The notes below the pieces were generated by a model. The model ran no database searches. It was not told the DNA's origin and saw nothing but the letters and a program-made list of their open reading frames with translations. A stretch of DNA of 64,000 nt from JACDBZ01 sp038233215 (lineage in GTDB: Bacteria; Chloroflexota; Limnocylindria; QHBO01). Location of the stretch: assembly GCA_038233215.1 (NCBI GenBank), contig JBBSML010000002.1, forward strand, positions 77,329 to 141,328. The letters are read 5' to 3'. Both the position numbers and the translations under genes were made by a program. This document shows, piece by piece, positions 7,911 to 15,635 of this stretch (positions are counted from its first letter, which is position 1; every line of letters starts with the position of its first letter).

Positions 7911-8683
7911 TCAGCCGGCTTTTCAGCGACCGGCGACGACTCTCGATCCTGCGACGGATCGACAAGCCTCCGGCGGTCGCGCTGGCGATTGCGCAGGCGG
8001 TCGTGGCGGCCGCAGGGTGGTTTGCCGAACCGGTCTGGCTGGCGGTCGCGGTTGCCGGGCAGCTGCTGATCGGCGGGATCGTGGCGATCCGCATCATCGG
8101 CCCGGCGCGATCGGAGCTTGGCCTTGCTCGCTATGCAATCCCCGCGACGGCAGGGATCGCCGCCACGCTGTTCGGTCGCCTCGTCCCAGGCGGACTGAGC
8201 CTGCTGCTGGTACCCATCGTGGCGGTGCTTCTCTGGTCGGTCACCTACCTTGAACTGCATCTCGAGCGCGGGACTGGCGGACGAACGATCGGAAACCTTC
8301 TGCTGGTGGGCATCCTCTTCTCCGGCGTGGCTGGCATCCTCGTGCTGTTCGGCGCGCGAGCATGGCCATCGCCGCTCATCCTGGTTGCCGTCATGAGCAT
8401 GCCATTGGCGCTCCGCGCATCGGAGGCTCGCGGCACGATGGGTGTCGAGGGCGTCGGCCAGGCGCTCCTTCAGGTTCTCGCCGTCGTCCAGGTCGGAGCG
8501 GGCGCGGTCCTCCTCAACGTGCCGTTCCCGATCATGGCCGCCCTCATGGCGCTCACGTTTCACGCGTGGAGCGGGGCGGCGGAAATGCTCAGCGGGAGTG
8601 CCTCGGGCCGAAGCGTGGGGGTTGAGTTTGGGTCGCTGCTGGTCTTCGGGCTCCTGGTTGGCATGATCCTGCACAGGGTCTGA
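7907..8683 (+). CDS. Multi-pass membrane protein of unknown function
   Basis: A 258-residue very hydrophobic protein with about eight predicted membrane segments (for example AVALAIAQAVVAAAGWF, LSLLLVPIVAVLLWSVTYL, GSLLVFGLLVGMILHRV) and a basic N-terminus (RLFSDRRRLSILRRID). The GTG start at 7907 overlaps the polX stop; the long upstream open frame is an antiframe reading of polX and was discarded. No catalytic motif or recognised family is visible. Translational coupling to polX need not imply a shared function. Confidence 0.7.
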   Translation: MISRLFSDRRRLSILRRIDKPPAVALAIAQAVVAAAGWFAEPVWLAVAVAGQLLIGGIVAIRIIGPARSELGLARYAIPATAGIAATLFGRLVPGGLSLLLVPIVAVLLWSVTYLELHLERGTGGRTIGNLLLVGILFSGVAGILVLFGARAWPSPLILVAVMSMPLALRASEARGTMGVEGVGQALLQVLAVVQVGAGAVLLNVPFPIMAALMALTFHAWSGAAEMLSGSASGRSVGVEFGSLLVFGLLVGMILHRV

Positions 8684-8704
8684 GCGGAGGCCGCGCGGGT
8701 CGCG

Positions 8705-8733
8705 TTGACACCCTCCGAGGCCGGTGGTACAAG
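8705..8733 (+). promoter_or_regulatory. Sigma-70-type promoter for the TPR/methylase-like pair
   Basis: A perfect -35 TTGACA (8705-8710), a 17 nt spacer and TACAAG (8728-8733) as -10. This is the best consensus promoter in the window. It would start transcription near 8740, about 50 nt before the TPR gene ATG at 8793. Confidence 0.65.
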
Positions 8734-8792
8734 AGGGCGCTTTCGGCCGGCCTTGGTCGTGACCCTTGCTATCGGAGACGTTCGCAACGCTC

Positions 8793-9626
8793 ATGGCCCT
8801 TGGAGAAGCTGACACGACCGCGCGACAACGACGGCAGCTCGCCGAGGCAGCGATCGCACATGCGACGCGCGGCGAATGGGAGGAGGCGGTCGTTGCAAAC
8901 CGGCAGCTCCTCGACCTCGGGCCCGACATCGACGCCTGCAACCGGCTCGGCAAGGCTCTCGCCGAGCTGGGCCGGCACGCTGAGGCACTGACCGCCTACG
9001 AACAGGCGCTCGAGCGGGATGCGACGAACCGAATCGCACAGCGCAACATCGAACGGCTGCGCGTGCTGATGGCCGCAAAACGACCGACAACGAATGGGAA
9101 GAGTCGCCCGGAGAAGGCGCCTGTCACCCTCTTCATCGAGGAGACCGGCAAGACCGGCCGGGCGAGGCTCATCAACCTCGCCGCCCCACGGGTGCTGGCG
9201 CCGCTCTCTCCCGGGGACGCCATCAGTCTGGAAGTCGAGGGTGACGAGCTGGTGGCCAGCGTCGCCTCAACCACCATCGGAAGCGTGGAACCGCGGATCG
9301 CCACCCGTCTTCTGAAGCTGATCGCGGCCGGAAACCGCTACGACGCTGCCATCACCACCGTGCATGAGGCCGGAGGCGAAGTCGTCGTGATGGTCCGCGA
9401 GGTCTTCAGCCACCCCAATAACTTCGGGAGAGTGTCGTTTCCGACGCAGGGGCAGAGCGGTGCTGGCGTCAGACCGTACATCAAGGGCACTCCACTTCGG
9501 TACGATGACGATGACGAGGTCGAAGAGGCCGATGAGGACTCCGAGGAGGTCGAAGAGCTCGACACGACGCTCCCCGAGTACTCGACCGAGCCCGAGCTCG
9601 AAGAGGAGCCTGTAGAAGAGCCATAG
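8793..9626 (+). CDS. TPR protein with a second domain and an acidic tail
   Basis: A 277-residue cytoplasmic protein. Residues ~10-95 form about two TPR-like helical hairpins (DIDACNRLGKALAELGRHAE, ALTAYEQALERDATNR). A middle domain (~105-215) has the beta-rich look of a small barrel (PVTLFIEETGKTGRARLINL, SPGDAISLEVEGDEL). The last ~45 residues are strongly acidic (YDDDDEVEEADEDSEEVEEL). ATG 8793 is preferred to the TTG at 8766. The next gene starts 1 nt after the stop, so the two are almost certainly co-translated. I do not recognise a specific family; the acidic tail suggests binding to a basic partner. Confidence 0.75.
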   Translation: MALGEADTTARQRRQLAEAAIAHATRGEWEEAVVANRQLLDLGPDIDACNRLGKALAELGRHAEALTAYEQALERDATNRIAQRNIERLRVLMAAKRPTTNGKSRPEKAPVTLFIEETGKTGRARLINLAAPRVLAPLSPGDAISLEVEGDELVASVASTTIGSVEPRIATRLLKLIAAGNRYDAAITTVHEAGGEVVVMVREVFSHPNNFGRVSFPTQGQSGAGVRPYIKGTPLRYDDDDEVEEADEDSEEVEELDTTLPEYSTEPELEEEPVEEP

Positions 9627-9627
9627 G

Positions 9628-12378
9628 ATGAGCGAGGCGGAACGAAGGGGACTCAGCCACGTCATCCTGCCGCGACGCCTCCCCGGCTTCGCTCTCCTCG
9701 ACCGGTATCGTCCCGCCCCCGCCGACAATGAGCTCGATGCCGTGCTCGCTGCGCTCGCCGGTCCGGGTGACACCGTCCTCGATCCGTGGGCCGGGACGGG
9801 ATGGACGGCCCGCCGCACCGTGGCGGCCGGGATGCGTGCCGTGGCCGCAGATCCCGGTCCGCTTGCCCAACTGGCCGCGATTGGCCTGTTGGCGGCCCCA
9901 CAGCCCGCCGTGCTGGATGCGGCGTTTGCACAGCTCGCCGCATCGCGACGAGTCGACATCCCGCTGCGGCAGCACATCGAGGAGCTGTATGCCACTCGCT
10001 GCCCGGCATGCCGCAGCCCCGTGGTGGCCGATCAGTTCATCTGGCCCCGAGACGGAGATGCGCCGGGACGCAAGTTGTATCGCTGCGCGACCTGCGACGC
10101 GGATCGCTCCGGACCGGAAGAGCGATCCGCCGCGGTCGACGAAGGCGATCTCGCCAAGCTCGGGATCGAGGGCGCAGCTCCTCCACCCCCGACCGACGCC
10201 GCGCCGCAAACGTCGGTCGAGGAGCTCGACGGAGCGCAGGTGGACGAGCTCGATCTGACGATCGGTGAGGCCGGAGGCCCGCCGCCGGCGCCGCACCTGG
10301 TCGATCCACCGACCTCGATCGGAGAGCGGCCGCGATACGCGTCGACGGTCCGTCCTGATCCGCTTCCGATCGCCGCCACGGGCGGAGCCCGACGGAGTCC
10401 GGCCCACCAGGAGCTGCGAGCCCGCTTCCCGGTCCTCGACGGCAGAGACGATCTGGTGGAAGAGCTGCTGGATCTGTACACGCCACGCAATCTCTACGCC
10501 CTGCATGCCATTCTGTCCAAGATCGAGAGCGAGCTGCGCAGCGCGCCGGTCGTCGCGGTCATGAAGCTCGCGCTCGCGGCGTGCCTGTTGCCGGCCAGCC
10601 GCCTGAATGGCTACCCGGGGCGCGTCGCCTCTCTGCGCATCAGTGGCGGCCACGTGCGGCAGCCGGCGAGTCGTCATGGGCGAGAAGTGAACGTCTGGCG
10701 CGCATTCGAAGACGCCTATGGGGAGGTCCGGTCCGCGATCGCTGCCTTGGGAGACCGGCATGCGACCACGTTCGCGGCCGACTTCACCGAACTGGGCGGC
10801 GTCACCGCCGCGAACGTGCTCTGGCTGCGCGCTCGTGCATCGGTGGTCGGTCAATACCTGCCGGCCGATGGCGTCGACCTCATCCTGTCGGCACCGGCTC
10901 CGAGCCCGCCGCTTGATGAGCTTGCACTCGAGTACCTGGTCACCTCGATGGTTCTCGGTCGCGAGGCAGCTGAGACCCTTCGATTGGAACCGATCTTCGG
11001 GTCGGGAGGTCACCCCGACGGCGCGGAGCCCACGGCACTGCGCCACGGCATGATCTCGGCGGCCGGCGCGTTGAAGCCCGGTGGCTGGTGCGTCCTCCTG
11101 CTCGAGGATCCCGACCCGGAACGCCTACTGTCGGTCGTCCTGGCCGGCGCGGCCGCGGAGCTTGACCTGCGCGGCGTAATTCACCGGGAGTCACGGCGCT
11201 CCGGGGATGCGATCACGCTTCAATTTCGACGCCGATCTGAGGAAGATCGGCTGCGACAGGCGGTCAACCCGGGGCCGTTGCGTCTCGGGGCCGACGGGGG
11301 CCATCTGACGTACCCGGAGCTTGCCGCCGCCATCGAACGTGCGGTCACGGCGCTGCTGCGGGATCGCGGCGAGCCGGCGGCACTCATGAGGGTCGTGGCG
11401 GCGGTCGTGTCCGAATTGGGCTCGTCCGGGATCCTGCCTCGGATGGTCGCGGGGCGCACCGGGAGCGGCTCCGAGGCGCCGGATCGGCTGGAGTTCGGAG
11501 CGCCCCACATGGTCGCCACGCTGATTCGCGAGGAGCTGTGGCGCGATGATCACCCGACCCTGGTCCGGATCGGCGATGCGGCGGATCAGCACTGGTGGCT
11601 GCGCCATCCGGACCTTGCCGAGCGGCCCCTTGCGGACCGGGTCGAATGGGCGGCGTGGTCCATCCTGTCGACGGCGGGGAGGATCGACGGAGGGGGCTTC
11701 TTCGATCGGATCTACCGACTCTTCCCCGGCCTCCAGGCGCCGGACGAGGAGCTGGTGCGTGCCTGCCTGGGCTCGTACGCCTCCCCGGGCGAGCGGGGCT
11801 CGCTGGCGACAGAGGACGTCCTTGGCCATCGGACCGAGGATCATGCGCGCATTCTCGCCACGCTTGTCGACTACGGCCATCGACTGGGCCTGCGGACCTG
11901 GATCGCGGCTCGGGAGCAGGACCGGGTGGTCGAGGGCCGTCCGCTCATGAGCAGACTGACCGACGAGGAGCGACGTGTCTACCTGCCTCTCGTCCTGCGC
12001 GCGCCAGCCGACGTGCTGGGCCAGGTCGACGCCCTGTGGTACGTGCGCGGTCGACTCACGTTCCTGTTCGAAGTCGAATGGACGGCGATGGTCGGCGACG
12101 CGGTGCTGCGTCGCGGGTTGGAGATTCCGCCGGGGAAGGATCAGGCTCGCTTCCTCGTCATCCCGGCGGAGCGCGGCGAGCTGTTGCGCCTGAAGATCGA
12201 GCGGTCGCCCTGGCTGCGCGAGGAACTCGAGCGCCAGAATTGGCACATTCTGAAATGGCAACATCTCGAGACGCTGGTCGACCGGCAGGGTGCCCGCTTG
12301 GAGTGGCTGGAACCGGTGCTCGGACTCGATCCGCTCATCGAGCGGGGAGGCGAGCAACTCACCATGTTCGGCGAATGA
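9628..12378 (+). CDS. DUF1156/COG1743-like DNA methylase derivative with lost catalytic motif and extra C-terminal domain
   Basis: A 916-residue protein. The N-terminus has the SAM-binding motif I of amino-methyltransferases, LDPWAGTGWT (residues 51-60). A zinc ribbon follows (C125-x2-C128 ... C153-x2-C156), then a Pro/Asp-rich linker and the block LYTPRNLYALHAILSKIE typical of Zn-ribbon adenine methylases (COG1743). Where motif IV (D/N-PP-Y) should stand after the DLIL strand (D417), the sequence is SAPAPSPP. The C-terminal ~200 residues form a separate domain with D801 (VDALWYV) and FEVEW (E815, E817), reminiscent of a PD-(D/E)XK core but without the usual Lys. No partner restriction gene is nearby. 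Function unknown; a DNA-binding pseudo-methylase is my best guess. Confidence 0.7.
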   Translation: MSEAERRGLSHVILPRRLPGFALLDRYRPAPADNELDAVLAALAGPGDTVLDPWAGTGWTARRTVAAGMRAVAADPGPLAQLAAIGLLAAPQPAVLDAAFAQLAASRRVDIPLRQHIEELYATRCPACRSPVVADQFIWPRDGDAPGRKLYRCATCDADRSGPEERSAAVDEGDLAKLGIEGAAPPPPTDAAPQTSVEELDGAQVDELDLTIGEAGGPPPAPHLVDPPTSIGERPRYASTVRPDPLPIAATGGARRSPAHQELRARFPVLDGRDDLVEELLDLYTPRNLYALHAILSKIESELRSAPVVAVMKLALAACLLPASRLNGYPGRVASLRISGGHVRQPASRHGREVNVWRAFEDAYGEVRSAIAALGDRHATTFAADFTELGGVTAANVLWLRARASVVGQYLPADGVDLILSAPAPSPPLDELALEYLVTSMVLGREAAETLRLEPIFGSGGHPDGAEPTALRHGMISAAGALKPGGWCVLLLEDPDPERLLSVVLAGAAAELDLRGVIHRESRRSGDAITLQFRRRSEEDRLRQAVNPGPLRLGADGGHLTYPELAAAIERAVTALLRDRGEPAALMRVVAAVVSELGSSGILPRMVAGRTGSGSEAPDRLEFGAPHMVATLIREELWRDDHPTLVRIGDAADQHWWLRHPDLAERPLADRVEWAAWSILSTAGRIDGGGFFDRIYRLFPGLQAPDEELVRACLGSYASPGERGSLATEDVLGHRTEDHARILATLVDYGHRLGLRTWIAAREQDRVVEGRPLMSRLTDEERRVYLPLVLRAPADVLGQVDALWYVRGRLTFLFEVEWTAMVGDAVLRRGLEIPPGKDQARFLVIPAERGELLRLKIERSPWLREELERQNWHILKWQHLETLVDRQGARLEWLEPVLGLDPLIERGGEQLTMFGE

Positions 12379-12411
12379 ACGCCTGCTTGCTCGACAAGTG
12401 AGCGACGCGTA

Positions 12412-12455
12412 CACTCCCACGCGGGAGTGCCGTGGTTCCCCCCTGCGGCACTCCC
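12412..12455. terminator. Overlapping hairpins between convergent genes
   Basis: Two mutually exclusive perfect stems share one arm: CACTCCC (12412-12418) with GGGAGTG (12423-12429), or GGGAGTGCCG (12423-12432) with CGGCACTCCC (12446-12455). They lie between the convergent ends of the methylase-like gene and csoR, so a bidirectional terminator is likely; there is no T-tract. Confidence 0.5.
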
Positions 12456-12474
12456 GGATACGAGCGGATCAGGC

Positions 12475-12816
12475 TCAGCTGCCCGAGCCCGAGCCCGCCT
12501 TGCGAGGTCCCCGGCGCCCCATGGTGCGTCGCACCACCGCCATGACCTCGTCGATGTATGGCTGGCCGCGCCCCGTCTCCAGAGCGTGTGCCAGGCAGCC
12601 GTCAATGTGGTCTTCGAGCACCAGCAACGCCACCCCATCGGCCGCGGCGGTGAGCGCCTCTACCTGTTGGAGGATATCCAGACAGTAGGTCTCTTCCTCC
12701 ACGAGTCGCTGGATGCCGCGGGCCTGTCCTTCGATTCGACGCAGGCGCCGCAGAAGGTCCTGCGTGTCCTTGGTGTAACTGTGGCGGAAATCGGCGCCAC
12801 GATGCTCCGTCGTCAT
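12475..12816 (-). CDS. csoR: CsoR/RcnR-family metal-sensing repressor, Cu(I)-type ligand set
   Basis: A 113-residue all-helical repressor of the CsoR/RcnR/FrmR family, which leaves its operator on binding metal. The ligand trio C45 (ETYCLDIL), H70 and C74 (EDHIDGC) matches the Cys-His-Cys set of Cu(I)-sensing CsoR. The conserved start LLRRLRRIEGQARGI is present. The ATG at 12816 lies inside a palindromic operator. A long upstream open frame was rejected as a shadow of the divergent PIG-L gene. No copper ATPase or chaperone is next to it, so its targets are probably itself and genes elsewhere. The C-terminal tail is Gly/Ser/Arg-rich. Confidence 0.9.
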   Translation of the reverse strand: MTTEHRGADFRHSYTKDTQDLLRRLRRIEGQARGIQRLVEEETYCLDILQQVEALTAAADGVALLVLEDHIDGCLAHALETGRGQPYIDEVMAVVRRTMGRRGPRKAGSGSGS

Positions 12817-12832
12817 ACTGTGGGGCAGTATG
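12814..12832. promoter_or_regulatory. CsoR/RcnR-type operator overlapping the csoR start codon
   Basis: CATACTG-TGGGG-CAGTATG: perfect 7 bp arms around a G-tract, the TACT-Gn-AGTA layout known for RcnR/CsoR operators. The left arm contains the csoR start codon complement. On the minus strand the right arm reads CATACT, a possible -10 box 10 nt before the ATG, so bound repressor would block both promoter and start. Confidence 0.7.
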
Positions 12833-12878
12833 GGCGGCCGGCCCGGACGGGTCAATCGAGCGATCGGCTCAATCGCGG

Positions 12879-12884
12879 TAGGAT
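12879..12884 (+). promoter_or_regulatory. -10 box TAGGAT before the PIG-L gene
   Basis: TAGGAT, 7 nt, then ATG at 12892. The overlapping GGTAGG (12877-12882) could alternatively serve as a ribosome-binding site; the two readings cannot be separated by eye. Confidence 0.45.
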
Positions 12885-12891
12885 GCATCGC

Positions 12892-13620
12892 ATGAGCCTT
12901 CTTGAACGCCACGAGCTGATTGCGCATCTTGAGCGAGCGCTGGTGGTGATCAGCCATCCCGATGACGGGGAGTTCGGGGCGGCGGCCACGATCGCTCACC
13001 TGACCGGGTCGGGGGTCAGGGTCGACTATGTCGTCACGACCGACGGCAGCAAGGGCACCGAGGATCCATCCGTGACCCCGGAGCAGCTGTCGACGACGCG
13101 GGTGGCCGAACAGCGCGCCGCCGCCGACATCCTGGGGGTCAGCGACATCGTTCATCTTGGCTACCCGGATGGCTATCTGACCCCGTCGCTGGACCTGCGA
13201 CGCGACATTGTCCGCCAGATTCGACGCGTTCGACCGGACCTCGTGATCACGCAGAACCCGCAGCGACGTCTCGACCATAACCCGTTCATCGGCCACCCCG
13301 ATCATCTCGCCACCGGCGAAGCGACGCTGGCGGCGGTCTACCCAGCGGCGCGCGATCACCTCAACTTCCCCGAGCTATGGCGAGACGAGAAGCTGGAGCC
13401 GTGGAAGGTGCGGCAGGTCCTCCTTACCGGGGTCGAGGAGCCGAACCTGTGGCTCGACATCTCTGGCACCTTCGACATCGGCATCCGCGCCATCCTGGCC
13501 CACGAGAGCCAGGTCGATCCGGAGACGGTGGGAGACCGCATGCGCGAGCGGGCGCGGCTGGTGGGCGAGCCGCAGGGGATCGGCCTGGCGCAGGCGTTCG
13601 CCTCCATCATCCTGGAATGA
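12892..13620 (+). CDS. PIG-L (LmbE) family zinc deacetylase, canonical active site
   Basis: A 242-residue zinc-dependent N-deacetylase of the MshB/LmbE/BshB fold, which removes acetyl groups from N-acetylglucosamine-type substrates. The metal and base residues are complete: H22, D24, D25 in ISHPDDGEFG and H135, H138 in IGHPDH. The substrate could be a glucosaminyl-thiol precursor or a cell-wall sugar; nothing nearby decides this. The stop overlaps the ATG of the downstream ABC exporter (ATGA). Start 12892 is preferred over ATG 12883 because of the -10/SD spacing. Confidence 0.88.
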   Translation: MSLLERHELIAHLERALVVISHPDDGEFGAAATIAHLTGSGVRVDYVVTTDGSKGTEDPSVTPEQLSTTRVAEQRAAADILGVSDIVHLGYPDGYLTPSLDLRRDIVRQIRRVRPDLVITQNPQRRLDHNPFIGHPDHLATGEATLAAVYPAARDHLNFPELWRDEKLEPWKVRQVLLTGVEEPNLWLDISGTFDIGIRAILAHESQVDPETVGDRMRERARLVGEPQGIGLAQAFASIILE

Positions 13621-15545
13621 CACGGCGGCGCGGCGGCGGAGGCGGTGGTGGTGGCTGGGCCGGTGGCTTCGGGGGATCAGACCCGGACCTGACCCGGCGA
13701 CCGGGCACGGGGGCCAAGACGCTTCGCCTGATTGCCGGCTTTTTCCGTCCATACCGGGCCCGCCTGGGCCTGATTGCCCTGCTCATCCTCGTCACGGTCA
13801 GCGTCGGCGTCGTCAACCCGATCCTGCTCAAGCTGATCATCGACAACCTGCTGCCCGGGGGTGCGCAGGACCTCGGGCTGCTGTATGTCCAGGCCGGCCT
13901 GATGATCGTGCTGCCTATCATCACGAGCGCCCTCGGCGTGTGGCAGGCGTATCTGTCGAACGTGGTCGGCCAGCGCGTCATGAACGACCTGCGCCTGGCG
14001 CTCTACACGCACCTCCAGTGGATGCCGCTCCGCTTCTTCACCGAGACGCGCACGGGCGAGATCCAGAGCCGCATCAGCAACGATGTCGGCGGCGTGCAGT
14101 CGGTGGTGACCGATACGGCCTCGTCGCTGCTCGCCAACTTCGCCACGGTGGCGACCACCATCGTCGCGATGTGGATCCTCGACTGGCGGCTGACCGTGCT
14201 AAGCCTGGGTCTCCTGCCGTTCTTTGCGTACATCACCTATCGCGTCGGGAAGGTGCGGCGCGTGGTCAGCACGCTCACGCAGCGCTCGATGGCCGAGATG
14301 AGCGCCATTACCGAGGAATCGCTCAGCGTGTCCGGCATCCTGCTGTCGAAGACGTTCGGGCAGCAGGACGCGAGCATCGAGCGCTTCCGGGCCGAGTCCC
14401 AGCGCCTCGGCGATCTCCAGGTGCGCGGCCAGATGATCGGCCGCTGGTTCTTTGCCCTTATCGGCACCTTCTTCAGCATCATGCCGGCCTTCGTGTACCT
14501 GCTGGCGGGGTCGCTCATCATCGGCGGCGACACGAACGTCTCGATCGGGACGATCGTGGCCTTCACCACGCTCCAGTCGCGTCTCTTCTTCCCGCTCGGT
14601 CAGCTCCTGAATGTCCAGGTCGAGATCCAGGGTGCACTCGCGCTGTTCGACCGCATCTTCGAGTACCTCGAGATGGACCATGAGATCACCGATGCGCCAG
14701 AGGCGGCCGAGCTCGATCCGGCCACGATGCGAGGCCAGGTGCGCTTCGACGACGTCTCATTCCGCTACCCCGTCGCGGAGGCGCAGCTCGAGCTGGCTTC
14801 CGAGACAGCCGAGGCCGAGGCCGAGGGTCGGGCAGTGCCGACCGCCGTGCAGCCATTTTCGTTGAACGAGATCAGCTTCAGCGCGGAGCCCGGTCAGCTC
14901 GTCGCGCTGGTGGGTCCTTCAGGGGGCGGCAAGACGACGTCAACCTATCTCATCCCGCGGCTCTACGATGTCGATCGCGGTGCGGTGCTGATCGATGGCG
15001 TCGACGTGCGCGGCATCAAGCTCGAGTCGCTGGGCCGGGTCATCGGCTTCGTGACGCAGGAGACCTACCTGTTCCATGACACCGTGCTCGCCAACCTGCG
15101 CTACGCCAAGCCCGATGCGACCATGGAGGAGATCGAGGAAGCCGGCCGCGCGGCCGCCATTCACGAGCGCATCATGGAACTGCCGGACGGCTACGACACC
15201 GTGGTGGGGGAGCGTGGTTACAAGCTCTCCGGCGGAGAGAAACAGCGGGTTGCCATCGCACGTGTCCTGCTCAAAGATCCTCGCATCCTGATCCTGGACG
15301 AGGCCACCAGCGCCCTCGACACCGTCAGTGAGCGGCTCATCCAGGCCGCGTTGCAACGCCTCATGGAAGGGCGGACCACCATCGCGATCGCGCATCGCCT
15401 CTCGACGATCCTGCGCGCCGACCAGATCCTTGTGGTCAGCCGCGGCCGTATCGTCGAGCGCGGCACGCATCCGGAGCTCCTGCGCCAGGAGGGCCTCTAT
15501 GCGAAGCTCTCCTCCGAGCAGTTCGGAGTTGCCCCGGCTCGCTGA
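13617..15545 (+). CDS. ABC exporter half-transporter (fused membrane and ATPase domains)
   Basis: A 642-residue type IV exporter subunit, expected to work as a homodimer. A poly-glycine N-terminus (RRRGGGGGGGGW) precedes six membrane helices (residues ~35-330). The ATPase has Walker A GPSGGGKT (K439), signature LSGGEKQ, Walker B ILILDEATSALD and the H-loop AIAHRLST. Between the A-loop Tyr (Y384 in FRYP) and Walker A there is an extra ~27-residue Glu/Ala-rich insertion (EAQLELASETAEAEAEGRA), unusual for the family. Translation is coupled to the PIG-L gene. The substrate is unknown; lipid, peptide or drug export are all possible. Confidence 0.9.
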   Translation: MTRRRGGGGGGGGWAGGFGGSDPDLTRRPGTGAKTLRLIAGFFRPYRARLGLIALLILVTVSVGVVNPILLKLIIDNLLPGGAQDLGLLYVQAGLMIVLPIITSALGVWQAYLSNVVGQRVMNDLRLALYTHLQWMPLRFFTETRTGEIQSRISNDVGGVQSVVTDTASSLLANFATVATTIVAMWILDWRLTVLSLGLLPFFAYITYRVGKVRRVVSTLTQRSMAEMSAITEESLSVSGILLSKTFGQQDASIERFRAESQRLGDLQVRGQMIGRWFFALIGTFFSIMPAFVYLLAGSLIIGGDTNVSIGTIVAFTTLQSRLFFPLGQLLNVQVEIQGALALFDRIFEYLEMDHEITDAPEAAELDPATMRGQVRFDDVSFRYPVAEAQLELASETAEAEAEGRAVPTAVQPFSLNEISFSAEPGQLVALVGPSGGGKTTSTYLIPRLYDVDRGAVLIDGVDVRGIKLESLGRVIGFVTQETYLFHDTVLANLRYAKPDATMEEIEEAGRAAAIHERIMELPDGYDTVVGERGYKLSGGEKQRVAIARVLLKDPRILILDEATSALDTVSERLIQAALQRLMEGRTTIAIAHRLSTILRADQILVVSRGRIVERGTHPELLRQEGLYAKLSSEQFGVAPAR

Positions 15546-15635
15546 ACATTCCCCGCTCCGCGGGTCAAACATGCGATGCAGCCAGACTGACAACGTGGTT
15601 GATGTCCCCGCAACCGCACACCGTACAGGTCTTCA

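Noticed and set aside
8766..8792. TTG start for the TPR protein
   Set aside because: The ATG at 8793 begins the helical repeat region directly, and the extra residues (LSETFATL) add nothing recognisable.
9481..11046. Long antisense ORF (521 codons) on the minus strand
   Set aside because: It is a shadow of the methylase-like gene, whose own frame shows clear domains.
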